64,000 nt of DNA, from contig NZ_AP022595.1 of assembly GCF_010731875.1 (NCBI RefSeq), positions 3,100,001 through 3,164,000 on the forward strand, read 5' to 3'. Shown piece after piece: positions 17,339 to 26,607 of the stretch. The number at the start of each line of letters is the position of its first letter. Position 1 is the first letter of the stretch. The position numbers and the translations under genes were made by a program. Source of the stretch: Mycolicibacterium sarraceniae (lineage in GTDB: Bacteria; Actinomycetota; Actinomycetes; Mycobacteriales; Mycobacteriaceae). The notes below the pieces were generated by a model. The model worked only from the letters and a program-made list of their open reading frames with translations. It made no database searches and was not told the origin of the DNA.

Positions 17339-18769
17339 TTAAGTGCCGCAGAAAGTTTGAAAGCAACGCCCAAAGTTCTCGGGTGCGGGTTCGGCGTAGC
17401 GCTCGTACCCGGTGCGCTCGTCGTACGGTGAGCTGATCACCGCGAGTAGTCGGTGGAACGGTTCCATGTCGCCCGTCGCGGCAGCGGCCAACGCCTCCTC
17501 GACCAGGTGATTGCGCGGTATGTAGACGGGGTTCGCCCGTTGCATTGCCTCGCTGTCCGGGTCCAGGCTGCGCCACCGGGCAGCCCACACCTCGAACGGC
17601 GGATCGATCTCGCCGGAAGCGAGCCCTCGGAAGAAAGAGGTGTAGTCGACGCGTTCGCTCTCGAGCATCCCCAATAGCTCGTCGACGAGCTGTTGAGCCA
17701 CGGTGTCGTCGACCTCGTTGCCCAACCCCAGCTTCCGGCGCATGCCCGCCGACCACGCCGCTGAGTACAGCGGTGCGAACCGCTGCAGCGACTCCGTGGC
17801 GAGCTCGACCGCGCGGTCCTGGTCATCGCTGATCAACGCCAGCAGTGCCTCGGCCAAGCGGGTCAGATTCCAGGCGGCGATCGCCGGTTGGTTGCCGTAG
17901 GCATACCGGCCGAAGGAGTCAATCGAGCTGAACACCGTCTTCGGGTCGAAGGCGTCCATGAACGCACACGGCCCGTAGTCGATCGTCTCGCCGGAGATCG
18001 TCATGTTGTCGGTGTTCATCACGCCGTGAACGAATCCGGCCAGCATCCACTGTGCGATGAGGTTCGCCTGCACGGCGACCACCGAATCGAGCAGCGCCAG
18101 ATACGGATTCTCCGTCTCGGCGGCACCTGGGCAGTGCCTGCTGATCGCGTGATCGGCGAGGCGGCGCAGCAACGCGAGATCGCCTGCGGTCCTGACGTAT
18201 TGGAAGCTGCCGACGCGCAGATGGCTCGTCGCGATCCGGGCCAGCACGGCGCCGCCGAGCAGGGTTTCGCGCTGGACGGGGCGCCCGGTGGCGACGACCG
18301 ACAGCGCGCGGGTGGTCGGAATGCCCAGCGCGTGCATTGCTTCGCTGATGAGGTATTCGCGCAGCATCGGGCCGACAGCCGCCAGACCGTCGCCGCCGCG
18401 AGCGAACGGGGTGCGCCCCGATCCCTTGAGGTGCAGATCGCGCAACCGCTCGTCGGTGTCGATCAGTTCGCCGAGCAGTAGGGCCCGACCGTCGCCCAGG
18501 CGTGGCACCCAGCCGCCAAACTGATGGCCGGCATACCCCTGCGCGACCGGCTCCGCGTCTGCGGGCAGTCGAGTCCCGACCAGAAGGCCGATCCCGTCGG
18601 GGCCGCGCAACCACGCCGGATCCAGACCGAGCTCAGCGGCCAGCGATTCGTTGAGCACCAGCAGCCGCGGATCAGGCGCGGATTCGGCCTGCCAGCGCAG
18701 CGCAATTTCGGGCAGCTCGGTGGCGAACCGGTGGCCGAGGACGACGGTCGTGTCGGGCGCAATGCTCAT
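17339..18769 (-). CDS. selO: SelO/YdiU protein adenylyltransferase
   Basis: A 476-aa pseudokinase-fold enzyme of the SelO (YdiU, UPF0061) family, which in E. coli AMPylates or UMPylates proteins during oxidative stress. Diagnostic stretches are [37 protein letters not shown] and [21 protein letters not shown] (read in parts). [20 protein letters not shown] holds the metal-binding DN pair. The C-terminus [13 protein letters not shown] ends in the conserved C-x-x-x-C region of the family. Convergent with xerC, with only 4 nt between the stops. Confidence 0.92.
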   Translation of the reverse strand: MSIAPDTTVVLGHRFATELPEIALRWQAESAPDPRLLVLNESLAAELGLDPAWLRGPDGIGLLVGTRLPADAEPVAQGYAGHQFGGWVPRLGDGRALLLGELIDTDERLRDLHLKGSGRTPFARGGDGLAAVGPMLREYLISEAMHALGIPTTRALSVVATGRPVQRETLLGGAVLARIATSHLRVGSFQYVRTAGDLALLRRLADHAISRHCPGAAETENPYLALLDSVVAVQANLIAQWMLAGFVHGVMNTDNMTISGETIDYGPCAFMDAFDPKTVFSSIDSFGRYAYGNQPAIAAWNLTRLAEALLALISDDQDRAVELATESLQRFAPLYSAAWSAGMRRKLGLGNEVDDTVAQQLVDELLGMLESERVDYTSFFRGLASGEIDPPFEVWAARWRSLDPDSEAMQRANPVYIPRNHLVEEALAAAATGDMEPFHRLLAVISSPYDERTGYERYAEPAPENFGRCFQTFCGT

Positions 18770-18799
18770 CGATGTTGAGCCTACGGACGATCCACGCGC

Positions 18800-19300
18800 C
18801 TAGCTGGAGCCCGCCAGTGGTTTGAGCCGGATCGGCGTGCTGGCCAGCAGTCCCAGCGGGTCGATGTAGTCGGCTCGTGACGCCGCACCCCACATCGCGC
18901 CCCAGTGCAGGCAGGCCGCGGCCGGACACCCCGCATGACCGGGCAACAGCCGGCCCAGCGCCGTCGAGGCGTCCACCAACTGGCCGGCCCGCACCACCGC
19001 CTCGACCGGTTCGTAGCTGGTACGCAGCCCGCCGGCATGGACCAGCGACACCACCGGGCGCCCGGCCAGCGTGCCGGCGAACACCACGGTGCCCGATCCG
19101 GCCGCATAGACCGGCTGGTCGGGCACCCCGGCCAGGTCGACCCCGCGGTGCCCTCGCTGCCAATCCGGCGACGGCGCGTCGAACGTCCTGGTCACCGCCG
19201 GCAGCGGCCGCAGCGGCCACACCAGTCGTCCGGAATCAGCCCAGGCTGCGGGCGCACACAGCAGCGCGACCGAGGCAACCACCGCGATGACGCGCATCAC
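18800..19300 (-). CDS. Secreted M23-like peptidase, HxH motif altered
   Basis: A 166-aa exported protein at the position of Rv2891. A signal peptide (MRVIAVVASVALLCAPAAWA) precedes an M23/LytM domain. The first zinc motif is intact: His51 and Asp55 in HRGVDLAG. In the second motif the first His of HxH is replaced, giving Cys130-Leu-His132-Trp-Gly. His132 would still bind zinc but the catalytic His is missing, so activity is doubtful. It may act as a peptidoglycan-binding or regulatory M23 protein. ATG at 19300 or 19297. Confidence 0.85.
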   Translation of the reverse strand: MMRVIAVVASVALLCAPAAWADSGRLVWPLRPLPAVTRTFDAPSPDWQRGHRGVDLAGVPDQPVYAAGSGTVVFAGTLAGRPVVSLVHAGGLRTSYEPVEAVVRAGQLVDASTALGRLLPGHAGCPAAACLHWGAMWGAASRADYIDPLGLLASTPIRLKPLAGSS

Positions 19301-19370
19301 CCCAGTTCAGCCGCCCAGTCGCCGAAATGAAAGGCCCAGATGCCAGCCCTGTGGACCGGCAAGCCGCTGT

Positions 19371-19401
19371 GGACAAAGCACCCGTTGCGGCGGTGTAAAC
19401 T
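19371..19401 (+). promoter_or_regulatory. Putative promoter of rpsB-tsf
   Basis: TGGACA (19371-19376) and TAAACT (19396-19401) lie 19 nt apart, in the direction of rpsB. The leader would be about 170 nt before the rpsB start. That long untranslated leader may host feedback control by S2, as known for rpsB in other bacteria; I could not identify a specific structure. Confidence 0.4.
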
Positions 19402-19579
19402 TTGACCCGCAACTCGCGCGAGCGGGTTGACTTCGCGCGTCTGTCCGCAAGTTTGCCAATGCAACTTGCACTACGCATGCCGGTTGGTCCCGTCCGCGGG
19501 TCGGCATGCCTCAGGCGCCAGGGCAGGGCTTCACCCGAAGCCGGGCCACAACCGACAACCTAATGAGGTATGGCCACAC

Positions 19580-20413
19580 ATGGCTGTTGTAACCATGAAG
19601 CAGCTGCTTGACAGCGGCACGCACTTCGGGCACCAGACCCGACGCTGGAACCCCAAGATGAAGCGGTTTATCTTCACCGACCGCAACGGCATCTACATCA
19701 TCGATCTGCAGCAGACGCTGACCTACATCGATCAGGCTTACGAATTCGTCAAGGAGACCGTCGCCCACGGCGGCACCATCCTGTTCGTCGGCACCAAGAA
19801 GCAGGCTCAGGAGTCCATCGCCGAAGAGGCGACCCGCGTCGGCATGCCCTACGTGAACCAGCGCTGGCTGGGTGGCATGCTCACCAACTTCCAGACCGTG
19901 CACAAGCGCCTTCAGCGGATGAAGGAGCTCGAGGCCATGGAGCAGACCGGTGGCTTCGAGGGTCGCACCAAGAAGGAAATCCTGATGCTGACCCGCGAGA
20001 AGACCAAGCTCGAGCGGTCTCTCGGTGGTATCCGCGACATGGCCAAGGTGCCCTCGGCGGTGTGGGTCGTCGACACCAACAAAGAGCACCTCGCCATCAG
20101 CGAGGCCATCAAGCTGGGCATTCCGGTCATCGCGATCCTGGACACCAACTGCGATCCCGACCAGGTCAACTACCCGATCCCGGGTAACGACGACGCGATC
20201 CGCTCGGCAGCTCTGCTGACCAAGGTGATTGCCTCCGCGGTGGCCGAGGGTCTGAAGGCTCGCTCCGGTGCCGGCGCGGGCGACAAGCCCGAAGCCGCTG
20301 CCGAACCGCTGGCCGAGTGGGAGCAGGAGCTGCTGGCCAGTGCAACCGCGTCGGCCCCCAATGATGCTGGGCCGGCCGCTGAACCTGTTGCAACCACCAC
20401 TGACGCTTCTTAA
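19580..20413 (+). CDS. rpsB: 30S ribosomal protein S2
   Basis: A 277-aa small-subunit protein needed for S1 docking and translation initiation. The N-terminus [19 protein letters not shown] and the segments [18 protein letters not shown] and [11 protein letters not shown] are classic S2. An Ala/Glu-rich tail of ~40 residues follows the core, as in other mycobacteria. The ATG at 19580 begins the family N-terminus although the frame is open further upstream. tsf follows after 17 nt. Confidence 0.97.
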   Translation: MAVVTMKQLLDSGTHFGHQTRRWNPKMKRFIFTDRNGIYIIDLQQTLTYIDQAYEFVKETVAHGGTILFVGTKKQAQESIAEEATRVGMPYVNQRWLGGMLTNFQTVHKRLQRMKELEAMEQTGGFEGRTKKEILMLTREKTKLERSLGGIRDMAKVPSAVWVVDTNKEHLAISEAIKLGIPVIAILDTNCDPDQVNYPIPGNDDAIRSAALLTKVIASAVAEGLKARSGAGAGDKPEAAAEPLAEWEQELLASATASAPNDAGPAAEPVATTTDAS

Positions 20414-20430
20414 TTCGTAGGAAGGGCCAC

Positions 20431-21246
20431 ATGGCTAACTACACCGCTGCCGACGTAAAGCGGCTTCGGGAGCTCACCGGCGCAGGCATGCTCGACTGTA
20501 AGAATGCCCTCGCCGAGAATGACGGCGATTTCGACAAGGCTGTCGAGGCGCTTCGCATCAAGGGCGCCAAGGACGTCGGCAAGCGCGCTGAGCGTGCCAC
20601 CGCCGAAGGTCTGGTCGCTGCCAAGGGCGGTGCGCTGATCGAGATCAACTCCGAGACCGACTTCGTGGCCAAGAACGCTGAATTCCAGCAGCTGGCCAAC
20701 GATGTGGTGGACGCCGCGGCCGCAGCGAAAGCCACCGACGTCGAGGCCCTCAAGGCCGCCAAGGTTGGTGACAAGACGGTCGAGCAGGCCATCGCGGAGC
20801 TGTCGGCCAAGATCGGCGAGAAGCTCGAACTGCGCCGTGCGGCGTACTTCGACGGCAACGTCGAGGCCTACCTGCACAAGCGTGCTGCCGACCTGCCGCC
20901 CGCCGTGGGTGTGCTGGTCGAGTACACGGGTGACGGAAAGGACGCAGCGCACGCCGTGGCCCTGCAGATCGCCGCGCTGAAGGCGAAGTACCTGACTCGC
21001 GAGGACGTCCCCGCCGACATCGTGGCCAACGAGCGCCACATTGCCGAGGAGACGGCTAAGGCCGAGGGCAAGCCCGAGCAGGCGCTGCCCAAGATCATCG
21101 AGGGTCGCGTCACGGGCTTCTACAAGGATGTCGTGCTGCTGGAGCAGCCGTCGGTCTCCGACAGCAAGAAGACGGTCAAGGCCCTGCTCGACGAGGCCGG
21201 CGTGACAGTGACCCGGTTCGCCCGGTTCGAGGTCGGTCAGGCCTGA
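20431..21246 (+). CDS. tsf: Elongation factor Ts
   Basis: Nucleotide-exchange factor for EF-Tu, 271 aa. It begins with a UBA-like domain ([19 protein letters not shown]), followed by the EF-Tu contact [12 protein letters not shown] with the TDF motif, then two dimerisation subdomains ending [25 protein letters not shown] upstream provides the ribosome-binding site. Co-transcribed with rpsB and closed by the terminator at 21283. Confidence 0.97.
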   Translation: MANYTAADVKRLRELTGAGMLDCKNALAENDGDFDKAVEALRIKGAKDVGKRAERATAEGLVAAKGGALIEINSETDFVAKNAEFQQLANDVVDAAAAAKATDVEALKAAKVGDKTVEQAIAELSAKIGEKLELRRAAYFDGNVEAYLHKRAADLPPAVGVLVEYTGDGKDAAHAVALQIAALKAKYLTREDVPADIVANERHIAEETAKAEGKPEQALPKIIEGRVTGFYKDVVLLEQPSVSDSKKTVKALLDEAGVTVTRFARFEVGQA

Positions 21247-21282
21247 CAAAGCTTGGGCGGCACCAACAAGGCCGTCCACTGG

Positions 21283-21325
21283 AAAACCCCGCGTCAACCC
21301 GGCGATCCCGGAGACGCGGGGTTTT
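21283..21325 (+). terminator. Rho-independent terminator of rpsB-tsf
   Basis: A perfect 13-bp stem: 21283-21295 pairs with 21313-21325 around a 17-nt loop, 37 nt after the tsf stop. The stem is GC-rich at its top, and its base consists of four A-U pairs whose 3' side is GTTTT, so the U-run doubles as part of the stem. It is symmetric and could work in both directions. Confidence 0.8.
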
Positions 21326-21378
21326 GCCATTCCCGGACAAAGCCGAACGCGGCGGTGTTACGCGTGTGACAATTTGGC

Positions 21379-21690
21379 ATGGCGATCACGAAGCTTTTCG
21401 TTCCCGCGGCCAGCGTGGCGTTACTGATGGGGAGTTTCGCGGTGGTCTCGGCGGCGCCGGGGCTGAGCTGTCCGCCCCAGAATCAATCCCAAATCGACAT
21501 CGTCCACGGTCCGATCACTTGCGGCGATGCGTATGCCACGGCGGCCCAATACCAGGCCGAAGGCGAGAAGTACCAGCAGATCGGTCCCTTCACCTGCTAC
21601 ACCGGCAATGCCATGACGCTGCCGGTTCTGTTGAGCTGCACGTCTGACACCGCGGAATTCGCGGTCAACAACATGGCTCCCCCGCCGTAG
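21379..21690 (+). CDS. Small secreted protein with four cysteines
   Basis: A 103-aa protein with a clear Sec signal (LFVPAASVALLMGSFAVVSAA, cut near Ala26) and a mature part of ~77 residues. The mature part carries four cysteines (LSCPPQ, PITCGD, FTCYTG, LSCTSD), enough for two disulfides. It is Gln- and Tyr-rich and ends in MAPPP. GACAAT at 21368-21373 lies 5 nt before the ATG, hinting at a very short or absent leader. Not recognised beyond a mycobacterial exported hypothetical. Confidence 0.7.
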   Translation: MAITKLFVPAASVALLMGSFAVVSAAPGLSCPPQNQSQIDIVHGPITCGDAYATAAQYQAEGEKYQQIGPFTCYTGNAMTLPVLLSCTSDTAEFAVNNMAPPP

Positions 21691-21728
21691 CCGGGAAGCA
21701 TCCCCGCGCGTCTGCGGTTGGATGAGCC

Positions 21729-22592
21729 ATGCGCATCGGAGTCACCTTCCCCCAAACTGAACTCGGCGGCGACGCCGGCGCGGTCCGCGCCTACGGGCAG
21801 CGGGTCGAGGAACTGGGGTTCACCCACATCCTGGCCTACGACCACGTGCTGGGCGCGGACCCGGCGGTGCACCAGGGCTGGGCCGGACCGTATGACGTCC
21901 GCACCACCTTCCATGAACCGCTGGTGATGTTCGGTTACCTGGCTGCCGTGACGCAGACGGTGGAATTGGTGACCGGTGTGATCATCCTGCCGCAGCGCCA
22001 GACGGCCCTGGTGGCCAAACAGGCCGCCGAGGTGGACCTGCTCAGTGGCGGACGGCTGCGACTCGGAATTGGGTTGGGCTGGAACGCCGTTGAATACGAA
22101 GCACTCGGCGAGGATTTCTCCAACCGTGGCCGCCGTTCCGAGGAGCAGGTCGACGTGATGCGCCGGCTCTGGACCGAGCCCAGCGTCACCGTCGAGGGGC
22201 GCTATCACGCGGTCACCGGCGCGGGCCTGGCCCCGTTGCCGATTCAGCGGCCCATCCCGGTGTGGTTCGGCGCGGCCTCGCGGCGTGCCTATGAGCGGGC
22301 CGGCCGCCTGGGCGACGGCTGGTTCCCGATGGTGCCGCCCGGGCACGGGCTCGAGGAGGCGCGCGAAGCGGTGGAGCGCGCAGCGGTGGCCGTCGGCCGC
22401 GATCCGGCGGCACTGGGCATGGAGGGCCGGGTCGACTGGTCTCGTGGCCGCGACACGGTGGCCGAGGGCCTGGCGGCCTGGGCGGCGGCCGGTGCCACCC
22501 ACGTCTCGATCAACACGATGGGCGCCGGTTTGGGCGGGGTCGACGGCCACCTGGCGGCGTTGGAGGCTGTGGCGGCTGACCTGCCCCGGTAG
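21729..22592 (+). CDS. LLM-class F420-dependent oxidoreductase
   Basis: A 287-aa TIM-barrel luciferase-like enzyme that likely uses the deazaflavin F420H2. MRIGVTFPQTELGGD at the N-terminus, ILAYDHVLG and LTGVIILPQRQTALVAKQAAEVDLLSGGR (read in parts) match the family; GIGLGWNAVEYEALG and PIPVWFGAASRRAYERAG follow. Substrate unknown. It lies between the terminator of tsf and the amidase, with no strong link to either. Confidence 0.85.
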   Translation: MRIGVTFPQTELGGDAGAVRAYGQRVEELGFTHILAYDHVLGADPAVHQGWAGPYDVRTTFHEPLVMFGYLAAVTQTVELVTGVIILPQRQTALVAKQAAEVDLLSGGRLRLGIGLGWNAVEYEALGEDFSNRGRRSEEQVDVMRRLWTEPSVTVEGRYHAVTGAGLAPLPIQRPIPVWFGAASRRAYERAGRLGDGWFPMVPPGHGLEEAREAVERAAVAVGRDPAALGMEGRVDWSRGRDTVAEGLAAWAAAGATHVSINTMGAGLGGVDGHLAALEAVAADLPR

Positions 22593-22632
22593 GCCGGCCA
22601 CTATTGAACACGTGCCTGCTAGCGTCGGTGGA

Positions 22633-24045
22633 ATGCAACATGTGCACGCCTTCGGCGACGACGCGCTCGGTGACCTGGATGCGGTAGCTCTGGTCGATGC
22701 CCTCCGCACCCGCACGGTGTCACCCGCTGAGCTTGTCGAGGCCGCGATCGCCCGCACCGAGAAGGTCAATCCGCAGCTGAACGGATTGGTCTACGAAGCC
22801 TTCGACCGGGCGCGGGCCGATATCCAGCGATCACGAGGCAGCTTTTTCGACGGCGTTCCGAGCTTCGTCAAAGACAATGTCGCGGTCGCGGGTATGCCGA
22901 CGATGCGGGGGACCGACGCCTGGCAGCCGCGCCCGGAAGCCGCCGATGGTGATTTCGCCAAGGCCTACCTGGCGACCGGCCTGACCCCACTGGGCAAGAC
23001 GCAGATGTCGGAATTCGGTTTCAGTGCGGCCGCCGAGCATCCCCGCCTGGGTCCGGTGCGCAACCCGTGGCATACCGACTACACCGCCGGTGCGTCATCC
23101 TCGGGTTCCGCCGCATTCGTCGCCGCCGGTGTGGTGCCGATCGCCCACGCCAACGACGGTGGCGGCTCGATCCGAATTCCCGCGTCCTGCAACGGACTTG
23201 TCGGCCTCAAGCCCTCTCGCGGCCGGGTGCCACTCGATGCCGACCTTCGCCAGATGCCAGTCCGGATCGTGGCCAACGGTGTGGTCACCCGCTCGGTCCG
23301 CGATACCGCGGCCTTCTACCGCGAGCTCGAAAAGATCTGTCCCAACCCGAAATTGCGCCCGATCGGCAACGTCGAATCGCCGGGACCCCGGCTGCGGATC
23401 GCCGTTCTGACCCGCTCGGTCGTCCAGGAGTGCAGCCCGGAGGTCAAGGAGCTCACCCTCAAAACCGCCGCCCTGCTCGAAGGGTTGGGTCATCGGGTCG
23501 AATACCTCGACGAGGTGCCGATCCCGACATCGTTCGTCGACGACTTCGTGTTGTATTGGGCGTTTTTGGCGATGGCTCAGGTGCGGATGGGGCCACGCGC
23601 ATTCGGTCCCTCCTTCGACCGCAACCGGTTGGACAACCTGACGGTGGGTCTGGAACGGCACGCGGTCCGCAACCTGCACAAGCTTCCGCTGGCGATCCTC
23701 CGGCTGTCGACGTTGCGGCGGGCCACCGCGCGGATGTACCGCTCACACGATGTGGTGCTTATGCCGACACTGGCGGGCGAACCGGTGCGGGTCGGCCATC
23801 TCGACCCGACGGCGAGTTATGACCAGATCATGGACCGTCTGATGGAGTGGGTGGCGTTCACGCCACTGCAGAATGCGACCGGCGAGCCGGCAATCTCGTT
23901 ACCGCTGGCGCAATCCGCGTCCGGCTTGCCGGTGGGCATGATGCTGTCGGGGCCGCTGGGCCACGACCGCAGGCTGCTGGAACTGGCCTTCGAACTCGAG
24001 GCCGCCGAGCCATGGCCGCGCCTGGGTGTAGACACGTTGATTTAA
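22633..24045 (+). CDS. amiC: Amidase (amidase signature family, AmiC-like)
   Basis: A 470-aa hydrolase of carboxamides with the Ser-Ser-Lys triad. The lysine is in FVKDNVAVAG. The Gly/Ser-rich signature runs from YTAGASSSGSAAF to NDGGGSIRIPASCNGLVGLK, holding the cis-Ser and the nucleophile Ser. It sits downstream of rpsB-tsf as amiC (Rv2888c) does in M. tuberculosis. ATG at 22633 follows TAGCGT by seven bases, so transcription may start at the ATG. No signal peptide; cytoplasmic. Confidence 0.9.
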   Translation: MQHVHAFGDDALGDLDAVALVDALRTRTVSPAELVEAAIARTEKVNPQLNGLVYEAFDRARADIQRSRGSFFDGVPSFVKDNVAVAGMPTMRGTDAWQPRPEAADGDFAKAYLATGLTPLGKTQMSEFGFSAAAEHPRLGPVRNPWHTDYTAGASSSGSAAFVAAGVVPIAHANDGGGSIRIPASCNGLVGLKPSRGRVPLDADLRQMPVRIVANGVVTRSVRDTAAFYRELEKICPNPKLRPIGNVESPGPRLRIAVLTRSVVQECSPEVKELTLKTAALLEGLGHRVEYLDEVPIPTSFVDDFVLYWAFLAMAQVRMGPRAFGPSFDRNRLDNLTVGLERHAVRNLHKLPLAILRLSTLRRATARMYRSHDVVLMPTLAGEPVRVGHLDPTASYDQIMDRLMEWVAFTPLQNATGEPAISLPLAQSASGLPVGMMLSGPLGHDRRLLELAFELEAAEPWPRLGVDTLI

Positions 24046-24122
24046 CAGCGCTGGGGTTGCCGTAACCCCGTCGACATCAGCGGCTGCGGTCCGCGAAACA
24101 GGGCGCGCCGAATATTGGCGGT

Positions 24123-25292
24123 GTGGAAACCCCTGCCTCCACGGTAATTTCGCGACCACCGCCGATCGCCACCTCATCCGGAAACAACACCATTGGGTGT
24201 CTCCTCCGGTTTGCCTGGGCGAACATCCGCCGCAGGCCCGAGCGCTTCGTGCTGTCTGTTCTCGGCATCGCACTGGCCCTCACCTGTGTGACGGTGGTGC
24301 GCACCATTTCGTCGAGCTTCGCCATCACCGGCGCCGACTCGGTGACCGACGTGCTGGGCGGCGCGCAGCTGTGGGCAATCCCCGCCGCCGGAGTGCACTA
24401 CGACAGCACCGTGCAGGCGCTCGTCGCCGATGGCCCCGCCCCGGCGATCAGTGCCCCGCAGGGGTGGCGTGCGATCGCGACGCTCTCCGGGGCCACCGAT
24501 ATCAACGGGGCATCGGTCGCGCTGCGCGGTGACGATGAAACACCCTACGGCCAAGCACTTTTGGGATCCGACGTGGCACAGCGCCTCGGCAAGCACGACG
24601 GTGACCGGATCGTCGTCGGCGGCCAGGATCTTGAGGTCCAGGTCGGTGCCGGCGGCCAGTCCGTGACGGTCGCGACACCACTTGCCCGCACCATCGTCGG
24701 CGACAACGGATGGTGGACGGTGTACGCGCCGGCCGGGCAAGAGAAGAGCCGCAGCCTCGGCAGCACCTTCGGCGGTGCCGTCGGTCTGCCCTCGACCGCC
24801 GACCCGTCGGTCACGCCGGACCCGGCCGGAGCCGGACTGATCTATGACACGGTGGGCGGCACCGGCCCCCTGACGTTCGACCAGAAGTATTCGGCGTTGT
24901 TCTCCGGCAAGGTCACCAGCTCCACTCTGGGGATCATCTCGATCATCGGCCTGATCCTGGGGTTCATCATCGCCGTGTCATCTTTCCTGGCCGCGGTACA
25001 GGAACGCCGGCGGGAATTCGGCATCATGTCCAGCATCGGGCTGGCCGACGAGGTGCTCTACTTCTTCCTGGTGGAGTCTGCCGTCGTCTTTGTGGCGGCC
25101 CATGTGCTGGGCGTGCTCACCGCGGGTATCGCTGTGTGGCTGGTGATCCCGGGCGTCGCGACACCGATCGCCTGGTTGCAGGCCGCCGGCATGGTCGCGG
25201 GCTTCCTGCCGGCGATGTCGATCGTCGGCGCGCTGATACCCGTGCACCGCCTGCTGCAGAACCGTCCGGTCGACCTGCTCGGAGGCCGCTGA
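24123..25292 (+). CDS. ABC transporter permease, MacB/FtsX type, with extracytoplasmic domain
   Basis: A 389-aa membrane protein. TM1 lies at ~40-65 (FVLSVLGIALALTCVTVVRT), then an extracytoplasmic MacB_PCD-like domain of ~190 residues, then three helices forming an FtsX domain (GIISIIGLILGFIIAVSSFLA, VEDSAVVFVAAHVLG-like, PAMSIVGALIPV). The start is a GTG at 24123. Such permeases move lipoproteins, peptides or drugs by mechanotransmission rather than taking up small solutes. It overlaps the next gene (TGATG) and opens the operon 24123-30114. Confidence 0.85.
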   Translation: METPASTVISRPPPIATSSGNNTIGCLLRFAWANIRRRPERFVLSVLGIALALTCVTVVRTISSSFAITGADSVTDVLGGAQLWAIPAAGVHYDSTVQALVADGPAPAISAPQGWRAIATLSGATDINGASVALRGDDETPYGQALLGSDVAQRLGKHDGDRIVVGGQDLEVQVGAGGQSVTVATPLARTIVGDNGWWTVYAPAGQEKSRSLGSTFGGAVGLPSTADPSVTPDPAGAGLIYDTVGGTGPLTFDQKYSALFSGKVTSSTLGIISIIGLILGFIIAVSSFLAAVQERRREFGIMSSIGLADEVLYFFLVESAVVFVAAHVLGVLTAGIAVWLVIPGVATPIAWLQAAGMVAGFLPAMSIVGALIPVHRLLQNRPVDLLGGR

Positions 25293-25858
25293 TGATCACG
25301 TTCGGACTCTCCTACGGCTGGCTGGCCGCACGGCGCCGCGTTCGCGAGATGGTGCTGCCGATCGTCACCACCGCGACGGGCGCGTTCCTCGTGGTCATCG
25401 TCTTCGGGATGTCGGCGGGCATCCAAGCCCAGTCGGCAGCGCTGGGCCATGCCGCCGAAATCGGCCGGGCGGTCATCCTGATCGCGATCACCGTGCTGCT
25501 GGTCGGTGTCGTCGAGGTCGCGGTCGCCACCACTCGCACGATCTCGCACCGCACCCGCGAACTCGGTGTGCTCGGGGCCACCGGTGTGCCACGCGGATCC
25601 GTGATCGCCGCGCTGTTGGTCGAACCCGCGGTAGCCGCCGTCCTTGGCGCCTTGGGCGGAGTGGTGCTGGCGGTCATCACCGCCGTCGTGATGGGCGCGC
25701 TCGGCCTGGTCACCACCGGAGTGTCGTTGGCCGGCATCGGCTTCGGTGCGGCGATCGCCGTCGCGGTCAGCATCATCGCCGCCCTGCTCACCAGCGTCGT
25801 GCCCACCTGGAACGCGGCGTCGCGTCCCCCCATTCGCTCCCTGTCGACCGGAGGTTAG
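25292..25858 (+). CDS. Second FtsX-type ABC permease, short form
   Basis: A 188-aa protein with four predicted helices (MVLPIVTTATGAFLVVIVF, AVILIAITVLLVGVVEVAV, AVAAVLGALGGVVLAVIT, AIAVAVSIIAALLTSVVP). It corresponds to an FtsX core lacking the large extracytoplasmic domain of its partner. ATG 25292 overlaps the previous stop. The pair would form an asymmetric heterodimer with the ATPase that follows after 2 nt. Confidence 0.8.
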   Translation: MITFGLSYGWLAARRRVREMVLPIVTTATGAFLVVIVFGMSAGIQAQSAALGHAAEIGRAVILIAITVLLVGVVEVAVATTRTISHRTRELGVLGATGVPRGSVIAALLVEPAVAAVLGALGGVVLAVITAVVMGALGLVTTGVSLAGIGFGAAIAVAVSIIAALLTSVVPTWNAASRPPIRSLSTGG

Positions 25859-25860
25859 AC

Positions 25861-26583
25861 ATGACCGCAGTCGAAGACGCCACCCCGGACCTCATCCCGT
25901 CGCCAGAGCCGTCACCGGTGATCGAGATCAGTGATGTGTGGAAGCTGCACAAGCTCGGCGACGAGGTGGTCAAAGCTCTGATCGCCGCCGAATTGACGGT
26001 GATGCCGGGCGAATTCGTCTGCTTGATGGGGCCGAGTGGTAGCGGAAAGTCGACCCTGCTGAACATCATCGGCGGCCTGGACCGGCCGACCAAAGGCTCG
26101 GTGCTGATCGCCGGCCGCGACACCGCCAAACTGACCGAAAGCCAGTTCGCGTCGTTGCGCCACGACACGATCGGGTTCATCTTTCAGAGCTACAACCTGA
26201 TCCCGTTCCTGTCGGCGGTCGAAAACGTCGAACTGCCCCTCATGTTCGAACCCTATGACCGTAAAGCGTTGCGCCAGCGGGCGCTGGAACTGCTCGACCT
26301 CGTCGGTCTGAGTCACCGCGTGCACCACCAACCGACCAAGATGTCCGGCGGTGAGCAGCAGCGCACCGCGATCGCGCGGTCGCTGATCAGCAGCCCGACG
26401 CTGGTCCTGGCCGATGAACCAACCGCAAATCTGGACCACCGCACGGGGGAGACGGTGGTGCGCATGCTGCGCGACCTGTGCTCGACGCTGGGCGTCACAG
26501 TCGTCGCGAGCACCCACGATCCCACGGTGGCCGACGAAGCGAGCCGTGTTGTCCGGATGCGAGACGGACAAATCATCAACTGA
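25861..26583 (+). CDS. ABC transporter ATPase, LolD/MacB type
   Basis: A 240-aa nucleotide-binding subunit. Walker A is MGPSGSGKSTLLNIIGG, the Q-loop IGFIFQSYNLIPFLSAVENV, the signature MSGGEQQRTAIARSL, Walker B LVLADEPTANLD, and the switch His follows in ASTHDP. The sequence around the Q-loop is that of the MacB/LolD subfamily, which matches the FtsX-type permeases upstream. The APC permease gene starts 24 nt later. Confidence 0.93.
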   Translation: MTAVEDATPDLIPSPEPSPVIEISDVWKLHKLGDEVVKALIAAELTVMPGEFVCLMGPSGSGKSTLLNIIGGLDRPTKGSVLIAGRDTAKLTESQFASLRHDTIGFIFQSYNLIPFLSAVENVELPLMFEPYDRKALRQRALELLDLVGLSHRVHHQPTKMSGGEQQRTAIARSLISSPTLVLADEPTANLDHRTGETVVRMLRDLCSTLGVTVVASTHDPTVADEASRVVRMRDGQIIN

Positions 26584-26607
26584 TCCAACAGGATTGGAAG
26601 TAACCGT

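Noticed and set aside
19427..19579. An N-terminal extension of rpsB to 19427.
   Set aside because: The upstream codons are Cys- and His-rich and unlike S2, while the ATG at 19580 gives the universal S2 N-terminus.
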